Of a stretch of DNA of 64,000 bases, positions 19,400 to 28,574 are shown in pieces. The first letter of the stretch is position 1; the number at the start of each line of letters is the position of its first letter. Made by a program: the position numbers and the translations under genes. The notes under the pieces are model-generated. The model was not told where the DNA came from. It did no database searches and saw nothing but the letters and a program-made list of their open reading frames with translations. This DNA comes from an uncultured Muribaculaceae bacterium. GTDB taxonomy: Bacteria > Bacteroidota > Bacteroidia > Bacteroidales > Muribaculaceae. The stretch is from assembly GCA_944321725.1 (NCBI GenBank), contig CALUMI010000005.1:55780-119779 (forward strand), read 5' to 3'.

Positions 19400-19933
19400 A
19401 TGGGGGATACATTCCAATTACGGGTAAAAAGACAGTCGGCGTATGTGGCTTGCGCCGTATCCACGACTATCAGCGTAGGGCAATTTTTTCAGGACAAACT
19501 AAAGAACGGGGAAATGAAAACGTACACACTCCCGTCGCAACCAATGGAAATAACGCTTTTCTACAAAGTAACGTTAGGCAAAGACATAGTGGAAAAAATA
19601 CGCATCGACCCACGCGGCTATGAATTGGTCGAAGTGGTGTTCTATTATAAAATGACCGCCGCCACGTTTGTGCCGTTCATGATGTTTTTCAAGCCTACGG
19701 CGCGCATAGTGGCCAACGCCAACTATTTCCGCAACATGACCACAAGCCGTGCAGAGGCTCAGACGGAGCAGCAAGCACAAGCCGCCACATTGCCCAAACA
19801 GCCAATTCCACAAGTTAATCAGACAGCGGCAAACACAAGCGCGGCCGTTAAATTCTGCCCGTATTGCGGTTTCAGGCTCCCGGCAGACGCAAAATTCTGC
19901 AGCAGATGCGGAAAACAGCAACCCGGCATTTAA
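19400..19933 (+). CDS. Zinc-ribbon protein, unknown
   Basis: 177 aa. Residues 1-110 form an unrecognised, mostly beta domain with a possible short hydrophobic stretch (FVPFMMFF). A Gln/Ala-rich linker follows (about 115-150). A C-terminal zinc ribbon (CPYCGFRLPADAKFCSRCGK) has all four cysteines. The role cannot be assigned. It is transcribed from a consensus promoter and followed after 38 bases by the lipoprotein gene, possibly in one unit. Confidence 0.82.
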   Translation: MGDTFQLRVKRQSAYVACAVSTTISVGQFFQDKLKNGEMKTYTLPSQPMEITLFYKVTLGKDIVEKIRIDPRGYELVEVVFYYKMTAATFVPFMMFFKPTARIVANANYFRNMTTSRAEAQTEQQAQAATLPKQPIPQVNQTAANTSAAVKFCPYCGFRLPADAKFCSRCGKQQPGI

Positions 19934-19971
19934 CTTGCAACAATCATTACTAACACATAATTCAAAACAAA

Positions 19972-21411
19972 ATGAAAAACTTAATGAATTTCCGAATGAT
20001 GCTCGCCGCGATTTTGGCGGCATTTGTGTTTGCGTCGTGCGCAGACAAAAGTTCAGATTTGCTTTCAATGGTGCCTAAAGAAACAAAAGGACTGCTGTTG
20101 GTAAAGCCTTTGGACCTCGCAAAAAAAGCCAATTTGCAAAACCTCACACTGAAAAACGTGTCGAAAGAGGATTTTGACAAAATAAACGCTTTCTTCAACG
20201 GTGATATGGGTGTAGACCCTGAAGAAGTGGCCGTGTTTGAATACAACACCAACATCTACGCCCTGTTCAATGTGAAAGACGAAGGCACTTTGGCATCGAC
20301 ACTGAGCGACATCGGATTCAGCAAAGAGTCGGTAGGCGGTTGCAACATATATTCCGACAGAAGCGACAGGATCGCCGTAAAAGACGGATTGGGAATGCTT
20401 GTCACCGTATATGGCGATGACCTTACCGGTGTGGCCGGCGACATCAACCGCTTCATCAATCTGCCGGAAGGACAGTCGGTAATGACAATACCGCAATTCT
20501 CCGAAAGCATGACAGGAAAGGACATGCACGCATATCTCAACATAGGGGCAATCTACTCGATGGCAGAGTCGGAGGCCGGCCCTTACGACAGAGAGGCAAT
20601 GGAGATGATGAAAAAGATGCCAATGTATGACGAGCTTCTCAAATCACACGCTTATTTGTCTGTCAATTTTGAGAAAAACGATTTGATTTGCCACAGCGTG
20701 ACACTCGACAAAAACGGCAATAACATCAACGGCAAATTCAATCTCAAAGACCTTGACAAAGGAATGCTCGATTTCTTCGATGAAAAAGCCACAGCTGTAA
20801 TGGGATTTGCGATTCCGCAGGAATATATAGGATTTATAGCCGATGCCATCGCAAAAGAGGCCGGCAGCGACCCGATATTGGGGAATGTGGTAAAAACAGC
20901 CGTAAACAGTCTGGAAGGCAACATGGCAATCGGCGGCACACTGAAGAACGTACAGGACTGGTACGCCAACGACTATGCGGCGGTAATCAAGATAAAAGAT
21001 GACATGCTCCCAACTGTAAAAACGCTTCTAACCCAAAAATTTAATGAGATGGGTGTGACGGCCGACAGCAACGGCAACTACACTATTCCGGCAGACCGTA
21101 ATCTCTCCATTAATGTAGGCTTCAAGGATGAATATCTCTACATAAACAACTCAGCGACACCGGCAAGCACATTCTCATCATCCGACAATGCCGACAAGTT
21201 CTCCGGAAAGACAGGCGTAATCTATGTCGACATGCCAAAAGGCTCTATCTTGGCAAGCCTTGCAACTGTTGCCACAGGGATGGATTTAAGCGGGTATTTC
21301 TACGCATGGTCTGACGACAAACAGAGCGAGGCTGTGCTTCACATCGACAACAATCCGGAGGCCAACATCCTTTCTTTCATAATAAAGACAATCGACGGGA
21401 TGGCGCGTTAA
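19972..21411 (+). CDS. Large lipoprotein, DUF4836-like
   Basis: 479 aa with a lipoprotein signal (lipobox FASC, Cys23). The mature sequence begins with a short polar stretch then SMVPKETKGLLLVKP, as in Bacteroides DUF4836 lipoproteins, which start with a statement of the form 'VP.. A..V..n...L'. Two similar halves seem likely (a repeated GFx...ATAVMGFAIP/DDLTGVAGDI layout), but I cannot confirm this. It is probably anchored in the periplasm or outer membrane; function unknown. It precedes an ABC transporter pair by 11 bases. Confidence 0.8.
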   Translation: MKNLMNFRMMLAAILAAFVFASCADKSSDLLSMVPKETKGLLLVKPLDLAKKANLQNLTLKNVSKEDFDKINAFFNGDMGVDPEEVAVFEYNTNIYALFNVKDEGTLASTLSDIGFSKESVGGCNIYSDRSDRIAVKDGLGMLVTVYGDDLTGVAGDINRFINLPEGQSVMTIPQFSESMTGKDMHAYLNIGAIYSMAESEAGPYDREAMEMMKKMPMYDELLKSHAYLSVNFEKNDLICHSVTLDKNGNNINGKFNLKDLDKGMLDFFDEKATAVMGFAIPQEYIGFIADAIAKEAGSDPILGNVVKTAVNSLEGNMAIGGTLKNVQDWYANDYAAVIKIKDDMLPTVKTLLTQKFNEMGVTADSNGNYTIPADRNLSINVGFKDEYLYINNSATPASTFSSSDNADKFSGKTGVIYVDMPKGSILASLATVATGMDLSGYFYAWSDDKQSEAVLHIDNNPEANILSFIIKTIDGMAR

Positions 21412-21422
21412 AAACAGACAAA

Positions 21423-22067
21423 ATGCAAAAAATCGAACTGAGAAACGCATTGCCGAAAGTATTTGCCGGACAACCGGAAATAAAATCTGACGTATGGTTG
21501 CGGCCGGTAACTTTCGAGCGCGGCAAAAAATACTTGGTTTCAGCGCAAAGCGGTGGTGGAAAATCATCGCTTTGCGCCTATCTCTACGGATATCGCACAG
21601 ATTATTCAGGAGAGATACTGTTCGACAATCAAAACACACGCAACCTCACGATACGGGAGTGGTGCCTGATAAGACGCTCCAAAATAGCCTACCTGCCACA
21701 AGAACTGAGAATATTTCCGGAGCTGACGGCCTATGAGAACGTTGAGATAAAAAACCGCATCACAAAACACAAAAACCGCAACGAGATACTCGCCATGTTC
21801 GAGCGGCTCGGCATAGCCGACAAGACAGACAGCCTTGCGGCCAAAATGTCGATCGGGCAGCAACAGCGAATGGCGATAATCAGGACACTGTGCCAACCAT
21901 GCGATTTCTTTTTGCTTGACGAGCCCGTAAGCCATCTCGACATGCACAACAATGCCATTGTCGCGGCAATGATTGAGGAAGAAGCCGCACGCACAGGAGC
22001 GGGCATAATTGCCACATCGGTAGGCAACGACCTTAAAATCAAAGCAGAGGAGGTGCTTAAGCTATGA
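21423..22067 (+). CDS. ABC transporter ATPase
   Basis: 214 aa nucleotide-binding protein of the LolD/MacB size class. Walker A is SAQSGGGKSS, the Q-loop is LPQELRIFP, the signature is MSIGQQQRM, and Walker B is FFLLDEPVSHLD. The Walker A is slightly unusual, with Ser-Ala-Gln where Gly is common, but keeps GGGKS. The stop overlaps the permease start (ATGA), so they form a two-gene transporter. Confidence 0.92.
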   Translation: MQKIELRNALPKVFAGQPEIKSDVWLRPVTFERGKKYLVSAQSGGGKSSLCAYLYGYRTDYSGEILFDNQNTRNLTIREWCLIRRSKIAYLPQELRIFPELTAYENVEIKNRITKHKNRNEILAMFERLGIADKTDSLAAKMSIGQQQRMAIIRTLCQPCDFFLLDEPVSHLDMHNNAIVAAMIEEEAARTGAGIIATSVGNDLKIKAEEVLKL

Positions 22068-23284
22068 AAATATCAATAATGTGGAAATTGCTGAGCAAGC
22101 ACGTCAGCAAAACGCAACTTGCAGGATTTGCGGCGGCCAACATCATCGGGCTATTAATAGTGCTGACAGGGCTGCAATTTTATGAGGATGTACGACCAGT
22201 GTTCGACGACGAGGACAGCTTCATGCGCAAAGATTACCTTGTCATAACAAAAAAAGTAGGAAATCTGTCGTCTATCAAAAGCATGTTCGGCAGCGACAAC
22301 GCCAACACTTTCTCCGACACCGAGCTAGAGGAATTGCGCTCGCAGAAATGGGTGCGCAAAGTGGGAGAATTCACAACATCCAACTACCCCATATACGGAA
22401 TGATAAGCCTCAGCGGACAAAACATATCATTACGCACGAGTTTTTTCTTCGAGTCCGTCCCCGACGAGTTTATCGACACAAAAGTGGAAAATTGGGATTT
22501 TGACCCGCAACATCCGACGATTCCGATAATCGTGTCGAAAGACTATCTGTCGCTCTATAATTTTGGGTTCGCGGCCTCACAAGGAATGCCGCAACTGAGC
22601 GAAAGCATGATAGGAAAGGTGCCTATCATGTTCCGGCTCACGGGCAACGACGGCAGCCGGGAATACATGCCAGGGAAAATAGTAGGCTTCTCAAACCGGC
22701 TGAACACCATCATCGTTCCGGAAGCGTTCATGCAATGGAGCAACGAACGGTATGCGCCCGGCATAGTCGACCGCCCGTCAAGGCTCATCGTTGAAGTGAG
22801 CAATCCCGGCAGCGCGGAAATACAGAAATATATGGATTCTTGCGGATATGAGATTGCCGGCGACAAAATGAACAGCAGCAAAGCGGGCTATATGCTGACC
22901 ATAGTCACAGGCATAGTCATTGCCGTAGGATTGGTCATCAGCATTCTGTCTTTCTTCATACTGATTCTAAGCATCTATCTGCTTCTGCAAAAAAACACAC
23001 AAAAGTTGCAGGACCTACTGCTGCTCGGCTATTCACCGGAGCAGATATCTGGATTGTATGTGAAAATGATAATCTACATAAACATCTGCGTCTACATTGT
23101 GGCCGCAATTTTGCTCGCAGCAGTCAGATCGCTATATCTGCCCTATCTTGAAGCGTTCGCACTGGACGGGAAGTCGTCGCTCATCGCGATGCTCTCGGGA
23201 TTGGCGATAATCGGGCTGATAACACTCGGCAATATCGTGGCCATACGCCGGAAAATAGCATCATTATGGTATATGGAAAAATAA
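22064..23284 (+). CDS. ABC transporter permease, FtsX/MacB-like
   Basis: 406 aa. One N-terminal membrane segment (about 20-40), a large extracytoplasmic domain (about 45-280) and three C-terminal membrane segments (about 285-310, 335-365 and 378-398) give the FtsX/MacB topology. It works with the overlapping ATPase. The substrate is unknown; lipoprotein release or envelope signalling are the usual roles of this topology. The start overlaps the ATPase stop by four bases. Confidence 0.87.
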   Translation: MKISIMWKLLSKHVSKTQLAGFAAANIIGLLIVLTGLQFYEDVRPVFDDEDSFMRKDYLVITKKVGNLSSIKSMFGSDNANTFSDTELEELRSQKWVRKVGEFTTSNYPIYGMISLSGQNISLRTSFFFESVPDEFIDTKVENWDFDPQHPTIPIIVSKDYLSLYNFGFAASQGMPQLSESMIGKVPIMFRLTGNDGSREYMPGKIVGFSNRLNTIIVPEAFMQWSNERYAPGIVDRPSRLIVEVSNPGSAEIQKYMDSCGYEIAGDKMNSSKAGYMLTIVTGIVIAVGLVISILSFFILILSIYLLLQKNTQKLQDLLLLGYSPEQISGLYVKMIIYINICVYIVAAILLAAVRSLYLPYLEAFALDGKSSLIAMLSGLAIIGLITLGNIVAIRRKIASLWYMEK

Positions 23285-23310
23285 GAACCTAATTTATAAT
23301 CTGTAAAATT

Positions 23311-24087
23311 ATGAGAAAATTATTATTGTCAATGATTATGGCAACAGCGGCGCTCAGCGGCATTGCCTCGACAAAAGTAGTGGCCCATCGCGGCTTTTGG
23401 AAAACAGACGGCTCGGCACAAAACAGTATTGCCGCGCTTGTGAAAGCTGACTCAATAGATTGCTACGGCTCAGAGTTTGATGTATGGCTGTCGGCTGACG
23501 GACAGCTTGTGGTAAACCACGACAACTCGTTTTCCGGAAAGAAAATCGAGCAAACAACATTCGACGAGCTGACATCCCTAAAACTTTCCAACGGCGAAAA
23601 CCTACCGTCACTCGAACAATATTTCGATGCCGCAAAAAAGTGTAAGACACGCCTCATTCTCGAGCTTAAACCGCACAGCGACTACAAACGCGAGGCGGAA
23701 GCCATCAGCAAAATTGTGGCAATGGTGAAAAAATACGGTTATGAGAGCCGCATGGAATACATTTCTTTCTCGCTCAATGCCTGCAAAGAGTTTGTGAAAC
23801 AAGCACCTAAAGGCACGCCTGTTCTTTATCTCGACGGCAAACTGTCGCCGGCTCAACTTAAAGAGCTCGGAATCAGCGGACTTGACTATCATCTCAACAT
23901 TCTGAAAAAACATCCGGAATGGATTGAGGAAGCTCATAAGCTCGGCATGGTGGTGAACAGTTGGACAGTCGACAATGCCGCCGACATGGTGTGGCTGATA
24001 GAGCATAACGTAGACCTGATTACCACAAACGAGCCTGTGGTTCTCAAAAAACTTCTGATAGAAACCTACGGAGAAAAATCCAAATAG
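23311..24087 (+). CDS. Glycerophosphodiester phosphodiesterase
   Basis: 258 aa with an N-terminal signal peptide (to about residue 20), so it is periplasmic or secreted. The GDPD motifs are present: VAHRGFW (catalytic His, metal Arg region), EFDVWLSADGQLVVNHDN (metal Glu/Asp and second catalytic His) and LELK. It should hydrolyse glycerophosphodiesters to glycerol-3-phosphate and an alcohol. It ends at a long hairpin. Confidence 0.92.
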   Translation: MRKLLLSMIMATAALSGIASTKVVAHRGFWKTDGSAQNSIAALVKADSIDCYGSEFDVWLSADGQLVVNHDNSFSGKKIEQTTFDELTSLKLSNGENLPSLEQYFDAAKKCKTRLILELKPHSDYKREAEAISKIVAMVKKYGYESRMEYISFSLNACKEFVKQAPKGTPVLYLDGKLSPAQLKELGISGLDYHLNILKKHPEWIEEAHKLGMVVNSWTVDNAADMVWLIEHNVDLITTNEPVVLKKLLIETYGEKSK

Positions 24088-24110
24088 CCATTTCCGTAAA
24101 CATTAAAACC

Positions 24111-24151
24111 GCAAGAGTGCCGAGTGGAAAAACACAATCCGGCACTCTTGC
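24111..24151. terminator. 12-bp hairpin after the phosphodiesterase gene
   Basis: GCAAGAGTGCCG (24111-24122) pairs perfectly with CGGCACTCTTGC (24140-24151). There is no T tract on the plus strand; on the minus strand the stem is followed by GGTTTTAA. The core AGAGTGCCG is shared with the hairpin at 34771-34802. Confidence 0.6.
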
Positions 24152-24168
24152 CGTAATAAACTCTATTT

Positions 24169-24552
24169 ATGATGAAACACCTGTTATTGGCAATCAACAC
24201 ACTGCAGATGCTGCTTATCAGCGCATTTTTTGTTTGGACTTCAGTAGAAATTGACAATGCGTTTCTAAAGTCAATGCTGTCGATAGTGGCTATTTTTCCG
24301 ATAATAAATGCCGTAAGACTTTTATTCAAAGGGACATTATTCGGAGGTATAACTATGAATGACGGCTTTTCAGCGGCATTTTCTATAGTTCTCATAGCTT
24401 TATCTGCCGCAACGTTTTTTCTTGACGACATATCACTGTGGACGTATGTGATTGTTCTGCCGTTTTGTGTATTCGACCTTATAGGATATGGGATAAAAAA
24501 GAAACTCGACAGAGGAGAAATCAAGCGAAACGCAGACGATATTTGTCAATAA
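24169..24552 (+). CDS. Small membrane protein, unknown
   Basis: 127 aa with four predicted hydrophobic segments (about 4-22, 33-52, 64-82 and 88-108) and a charged C-terminus. No family recognised. It is convergent with dnaX and its last 32 bases overlap the 3' end of that gene. Confidence 0.75.
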   Translation: MMKHLLLAINTLQMLLISAFFVWTSVEIDNAFLKSMLSIVAIFPIINAVRLLFKGTLFGGITMNDGFSAAFSIVLIALSAATFFLDDISLWTYVIVLPFCVFDLIGYGIKKKLDRGEIKRNADDICQ

Positions 24553-26293
24553 AAGTTTTGGCCTTAGGATTGCGCTCTATAAGGTCGGTAAGCAGCTCTT
24601 TCTGTGTCCAAAGTTTTTCACGGACGCCTGCCTCCCTTATTTTTATGCGCAGATTTACGCGGTCGTTGTTAAGTTTATCCCGCAAATAATCGAGAATCAT
24701 CGGCATTTTCTTCTCAAAAATGTCACGCTGCGCCTCGTTCTCCACAACAAACTCATATTCGCCACCGGCTGTTTCCACAGGGTCGTCACCCGATTTTATG
24801 GTGTTAATCAACAGTATTTCCTTAGGATTGTCTTTGACAAACGCCCTCCACGCATCGAGCAGGTTGCCGTATGAGTAAGGTGCGTTTCTTGCGGTTGCCG
24901 TATATGCCTGCACAGGCTCGCCTACAACCGGAGTGTTACTGCCTCCGACAGCGTGCAGACTCGGTATCGCCATAATCTTCTTTCCTCCTGATGTCATACC
25001 GCCGGACGGAGAAGAAACTGCCGGTGCCACATTCTGCCGCGACGGTCGCGTAAAAGATTGCGACAACGGCTGTGCTTGTTGCTTGGGAGCCTGTGGAGAT
25101 ATAACGGCTGTCTTTGCTGCCGATTGAGGAGCAGCAGACGACGGCACCGCCGATTTTTCTATTTTGCGGATACCCGGCTGTGGCGCCGGAGAAGGAGCGT
25201 CGCCGCTAAGTTGGCATATCTTTATCAAAGTCAACTCCACAAGAAATTGCTTGTTCGTAGCGTCACGATAGCTGAGATCGCACTTGTTGCAAAGTTCCAT
25301 TGCCGAATATATGAACGGCAGCCTGCATTTCGCCGACTGCTCGCGATAACGATCCTCTACATCGGATGTTACTTCCAACAGTGGGGCAAGCTCCGGGCTG
25401 TGGGCCATCAGAAGCTCGCGAAAATGATTGGCAAGACCGTTGACAAACACTTTTCCCTCAAATCCATGGTCACGGACTTCCTTGTAAATAAGCAGCGACT
25501 GTTCCACGCTGCCCGCAAGAAAAGCGTCGACAAGCCGGAAATAATAATCGTAGTCGAGTATGTTGAGATTGTCGATTACCGCCTGATATGTGATGTTGCC
25601 GCCGGAAGCCGCCGCCACTTGGTCGAATATCGACAGCGCGTCACGCATCGCCCCGTCCGACTTTTGGGCAATGACATTCAGTCCCGCCGCCTCTGTGGTG
25701 TAACCCTCACTGTCGGCCACATATTGGAGCTGCTCCACAATGTCGGAAGGCGTTATGCTTTGGAAATCGTATTTTTGGCACCGCGACAATATGGTTGGCA
25801 GTATCTTTTGTTTCTCCGTCGTGGCAAGAATGAATATCACGTATGAGGGCGGCTCCTCAAGCGTCTTCAGAAAAGCGTTAAAGGCAGCCTGCGACAGCAT
25901 GTGGACCTCATCGATAATAAACACACGGTAGCGTCCGGCAATAGGCGGCACAAGCACTTGGTCGGTAAGCGAGCGTATCTCGTCGACAGAATTGTTGGAA
26001 GCGGCGTCCATCTCTATGATGTTAAGCGAACGCTGCTCGTTAAACGCCCGGCATGACTCACATTCGTTGCAAGGTTCGCCGTCGGCTGTAAGATGCTCGC
26101 AATTAATGGCCTTGGCAAAAATCCGCGCGGTAGTGGTTTTGCCTACACCGCGTTGCCCGCAAAACAGATACGAGTGGGCAAGCCGTCCCGTCTGCACGGC
26201 ATTTTTCAACGTGCGAATCAGAGCATGTTGCCCAACTATACTCTTAAAAGTAGCCGGACGATATTTACGTGCCGAAACTATGTATTTTTCCAT
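24521..26293 (-). CDS. dnaX: DNA polymerase III subunit gamma/tau
   Basis: 590 aa clamp-loader ATPase. Walker A is GQRGVGKT (46-53); the zinc module uses Cys64, Cys74, Cys77 and Cys80; Walker B is IDEVHML; and the SRC motif region is LSRCQKYDF. A proline/alanine/glutamine-rich linker (about 370-460) leads to a C-terminal tau-like domain. I saw no A-AAA-AAG slippery heptamer of the E. coli type, so a single product is likely. It loads the sliding clamp at the replication fork. Confidence 0.95.
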   Translation of the reverse strand: MEKYIVSARKYRPATFKSIVGQHALIRTLKNAVQTGRLAHSYLFCGQRGVGKTTTARIFAKAINCEHLTADGEPCNECESCRAFNEQRSLNIIEMDAASNNSVDEIRSLTDQVLVPPIAGRYRVFIIDEVHMLSQAAFNAFLKTLEEPPSYVIFILATTEKQKILPTILSRCQKYDFQSITPSDIVEQLQYVADSEGYTTEAAGLNVIAQKSDGAMRDALSIFDQVAAASGGNITYQAVIDNLNILDYDYYFRLVDAFLAGSVEQSLLIYKEVRDHGFEGKVFVNGLANHFRELLMAHSPELAPLLEVTSDVEDRYREQSAKCRLPFIYSAMELCNKCDLSYRDATNKQFLVELTLIKICQLSGDAPSPAPQPGIRKIEKSAVPSSAAPQSAAKTAVISPQAPKQQAQPLSQSFTRPSRQNVAPAVSSPSGGMTSGGKKIMAIPSLHAVGGSNTPVVGEPVQAYTATARNAPYSYGNLLDAWRAFVKDNPKEILLINTIKSGDDPVETAGGEYEFVVENEAQRDIFEKKMPMILDYLRDKLNNDRVNLRIKIREAGVREKLWTQKELLTDLIERNPKAKTFIDKYRLRFA

Positions 26294-26434
26294 ATCAAGC
26301 CAATGAGAGAAACAAAGATACTGAAAATAGCCGTAAAAATCTATTATAAAAACCGATTATTATAAAGACTTGGTTTGTTTTTGCGATTAATACCCATCTT
26401 TTTAATAGCCGCATCCATAACCAAATTTGAAAAA

Positions 26435-26466
26435 TTTGTCACAGCACTCCCCTTTCATTATATTTG
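26435..26466 (+). promoter_or_regulatory. Bacteroidota promoter (TTTG-N20-TATATTTG)
   Basis: TTTG at 26435-26438 and TATATTTG at 26459-26466 with 20 bp between. Predicted transcription start is near 26473, so a start at 26479 would give a 5-nt leader and one at 26533 a 60-nt leader. Confidence 0.75.
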
Positions 26467-26532
26467 CAAAAATAATGGATGACTGTACTTCCGTACTCTT
26501 ATCCACAGCAAAACCAATACAAAATAAAGTAC

Positions 26533-27564
26533 ATGAAAGCCGAAGAAGTTATAGATATAGACAGTGATTTTGTCTTAGAAATAAAGCGCATTATTAATTC
26601 TGCCCACCAAAACGCTGTGCGGAGCGTGGATTTCTGCCGCGTGCAAATGTATTGGAATATCGGAAAGCGAATTTTTGAAAAAGAGCAACAAGGAAAGCAA
26701 CGCGCGGACTATGGCTCCTACCTTATCCGCAACCTGTCACGGCAGATTATGCCAGAATATGGCAGCGGTTTTTCGGTGAGGCAATTAGAAATGTGTCGGC
26801 AGTTTTATCGCACCTATCCAAATGCGAATACACTGTGTGCGCAATTGAATTGGTCACAATACAAGCTGCTCATAGCCATTCCCGACAAGGACAAGCGTGA
26901 GTATTATGAGTTGGAGGCTGTCAACGAAGGTTGGACTAAACGGCAATTAGAACGGCAAATCAACTCGTTGCTTTATGAACGCCTGTTAATGAGCAACGAC
27001 AAGGAGGCAGTATTGGCTGTCGCCCGTGGCGAACGCGTGCCGGAGTCACCAACAGAAATCATTAAAGACCCTATGTTTCTTGAATTTTTAGGATTGGAAC
27101 GCAGACCTGCGTATTACGAGAAAGATATGGAAGCCGCCATTATTTCACACCTTGCAGATTTCTTGCTCGAAATGGGAAAAGGATTTTCATTCGTGGCACG
27201 GCAAAAACGTTTTTTGGTGGAAGATGATGAATACTTTATCGATTTGGTATTTTATAACCGGTTGCTACGCTGTTTTGTGCTGATTGACCTGAAAACCCAA
27301 AAGCTCACGCATCAAGACCTCGGGCAAATGCAAATGTATGTGAATTATTATGACCGCAATGAAAAAACAGAAAATGAAAACCCCACAATAGGCATATTGC
27401 TTTGCACCAGCAAGAACGACACTGCCGTGAAACTCGCTTTGCCTGAAAACAACAGCACCATCTATGCCAGCAAGTATGAACTATATCTGCCAACTTCCGA
27501 ACAGCTCATCCGTGAGATAAACGAGGCCAAACGCCTCGCATTAATTAATAAAAACAAGCAATAA
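26533..27564 (+). CDS. DUF1016 (YhcG-type) PD-(D/E)XK nuclease
   Basis: About 343 aa from the ATG at 26533; an in-frame ATG at 26479 would add 18 residues that the family does not need. The N-terminal DUF1016_N helical domain carries YWNIGKRI and YGSGFSVRQLEMCRQFY. The C-terminal nuclease domain has EYFIDLVFYNRLLRCFVLI with the downstream DLKTQK, which gives the D...(D/E)XK catalytic pattern. Homologues are often found in mobile elements or defence regions. It sits alone between dnaX and the DUF721 operon with its own promoter, so recent acquisition is plausible. Confidence 0.9.
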   Translation: MKAEEVIDIDSDFVLEIKRIINSAHQNAVRSVDFCRVQMYWNIGKRIFEKEQQGKQRADYGSYLIRNLSRQIMPEYGSGFSVRQLEMCRQFYRTYPNANTLCAQLNWSQYKLLIAIPDKDKREYYELEAVNEGWTKRQLERQINSLLYERLLMSNDKEAVLAVARGERVPESPTEIIKDPMFLEFLGLERRPAYYEKDMEAAIISHLADFLLEMGKGFSFVARQKRFLVEDDEYFIDLVFYNRLLRCFVLIDLKTQKLTHQDLGQMQMYVNYYDRNEKTENENPTIGILLCTSKNDTAVKLALPENNSTIYASKYELYLPTSEQLIREINEAKRLALINKNKQ

Positions 27565-27712
27565 GACAACGAAAAACGCAGATAGAATTGGAATCCATAA
27601 AAATCCGCGAAAACTCATCGGACATGCTCCTGCCTGTCTGAAAGGATTGGCATAACCACAAAATGAGGCTGCGACAAGACAGCTTCATACTGTTGAATGC
27701 GATAAATTTTGA

Positions 27713-27734
27713 CGCTTCCGCAAGCGCGTTTTTT
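27713..27734 (+). terminator. Hairpin with T tract before the DUF721 gene
   Basis: CGCTT (27713-27717) pairs with AAGCG (27722-27726) around CCGC, followed by CG and six T (27729-27734). It probably ends the DUF1016 transcript. The preceding spacer 27565-27712 shows no other feature. Confidence 0.6.
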
Positions 27735-27746
27735 ATCGGAAAGATG

Positions 27747-27754
27747 TAAATTTG
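27747..27754 (+). promoter_or_regulatory. -7 box (TAAATTTG) for the DUF721 operon
   Basis: TAAATTTG lies 20 bases before the ATG at 27775. Upstream in-frame starts lie within or before it and are unlikely. The -33 region is TTTT-like only. Confidence 0.5.
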
Positions 27755-27774
27755 CAAAGATATATCCTCAAAAG

Positions 27775-28065
27775 ATGAAGCACAGCGAAGCAAAATCGAT
27801 TGGAGAAATCATGTCGGAATATCTTAATCCGAAAGAACTCGACGACAGCATCAACGAACGGCGGCTTGAGGCGATGTGGGGCGATGTTGTCGGCCCGTAC
27901 ATCAACCGGCTTACGCTGCGGCGGTGGGTAAAAAGCAGGGTACTGCATGTGGTGATAGCCTCCGCCCCGCTGCGCAACGACCTTATGATAAACCGCTCTT
28001 CACTTGTGCGCCGGTTGAACGAAGCCGCCGGCACAAGTGTTATCGATGATATAGTTTTCAGATGA
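27775..28065 (+). CDS. DUF721 (DciA-like) protein
   Basis: About 96 aa. Start at 27775 because the promoter -7 box lies just upstream. The DUF721 core is clear: a helix EIMSEYLNPKELDDSINERR, then LEAMWGDVVGPYINRLT and a strand LHVVIASAPLRNDLM. DciA-type proteins load the replicative helicase in bacteria lacking DnaC; Bacteroidota carry short forms like this. It heads a five-gene overlapping operon; the stop overlaps the next start (ATGA). Confidence 0.88.
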   Translation: MKHSEAKSIGEIMSEYLNPKELDDSINERRLEAMWGDVVGPYINRLTLRRWVKSRVLHVVIASAPLRNDLMINRSSLVRRLNEAAGTSVIDDIVFR

Positions 28066-28574
28066 AAGGAGATTTTACAATGAACGAAAAAAACGATAAA
28101 CCGATAAAAAAAGAAAATACCCCCGCTTTCAGGCATTCCGTACCGGTACAAATGCGGTTTAACGATGTTGACATACTCGGACATGTCAACAATTCGGTGT
28201 ACTTCAGTTTCTACGACATCGGTAAATCGGCATACTTCACAACCATAAGACACGGCTCTGTGGATTGGGATAAGATAGATGTGGTTGTGGCAAACGTCAA
28301 CTGCAATTTCTATTCTCCAATCTATTACGGAGAGCCGGTCTCAGTGATAACACGGGTGGAATCGATAAGAGAAAAAAGTTTCAAAATGCACCAGCGCATA
28401 GTCAACACCGTAACCAATGAGATAAAGAGCGAATGCGTCACGGTAATGGTCAGTTTCGACCCTGTGTGCAAAGGCTCGGCACGATTGTCGGAAAAATGGA
28501 TAAAAGCCATCGAGGAATACGAAGGAAAAAATCTGCTCGACAAGCATACCGGCGACGAACAGAATGAAATCTAA
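28062..28574 (+). CDS. Hotdog-fold acyl-CoA thioesterase
   Basis: 170 aa, 4HBT/YbgC-like. The N-terminal strand with RFNDVDILGHVNNSVYF carries the conserved Asp near the active site; the rest matches a single hotdog domain of normal length. Substrate unknown. It is translationally coupled to DUF721 upstream and overlaps the SIS gene downstream by 11 bases. Confidence 0.9.
   Translation: MKGDFTMNEKNDKPIKKENTPAFRHSVPVQMRFNDVDILGHVNNSVYFSFYDIGKSAYFTTIRHGSVDWDKIDVVVANVNCNFYSPIYYGEPVSVITRVESIREKSFKMHQRIVNTVTNEIKSECVTVMVSFDPVCKGSARLSEKWIKAIEEYEGKNLLDKHTGDEQNEI

Noticed and set aside
24066..24524. 152-codon minus-strand frame opposite the small membrane protein
   Set aside because: Crosses the 12-bp hairpin and mirrors the plus-strand membrane gene; composition is Ser/Ile shadow-like.
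24521..26293. dnaX programmed frameshift giving a short gamma form
   Set aside because: No A-AAA-AAG heptamer found in the gene.
27545..27793. 82-codon minus-strand frame in the dnaX-DUF721 region
   Set aside because: Crosses a terminator and a promoter of the opposite strand and resembles no protein family I know.
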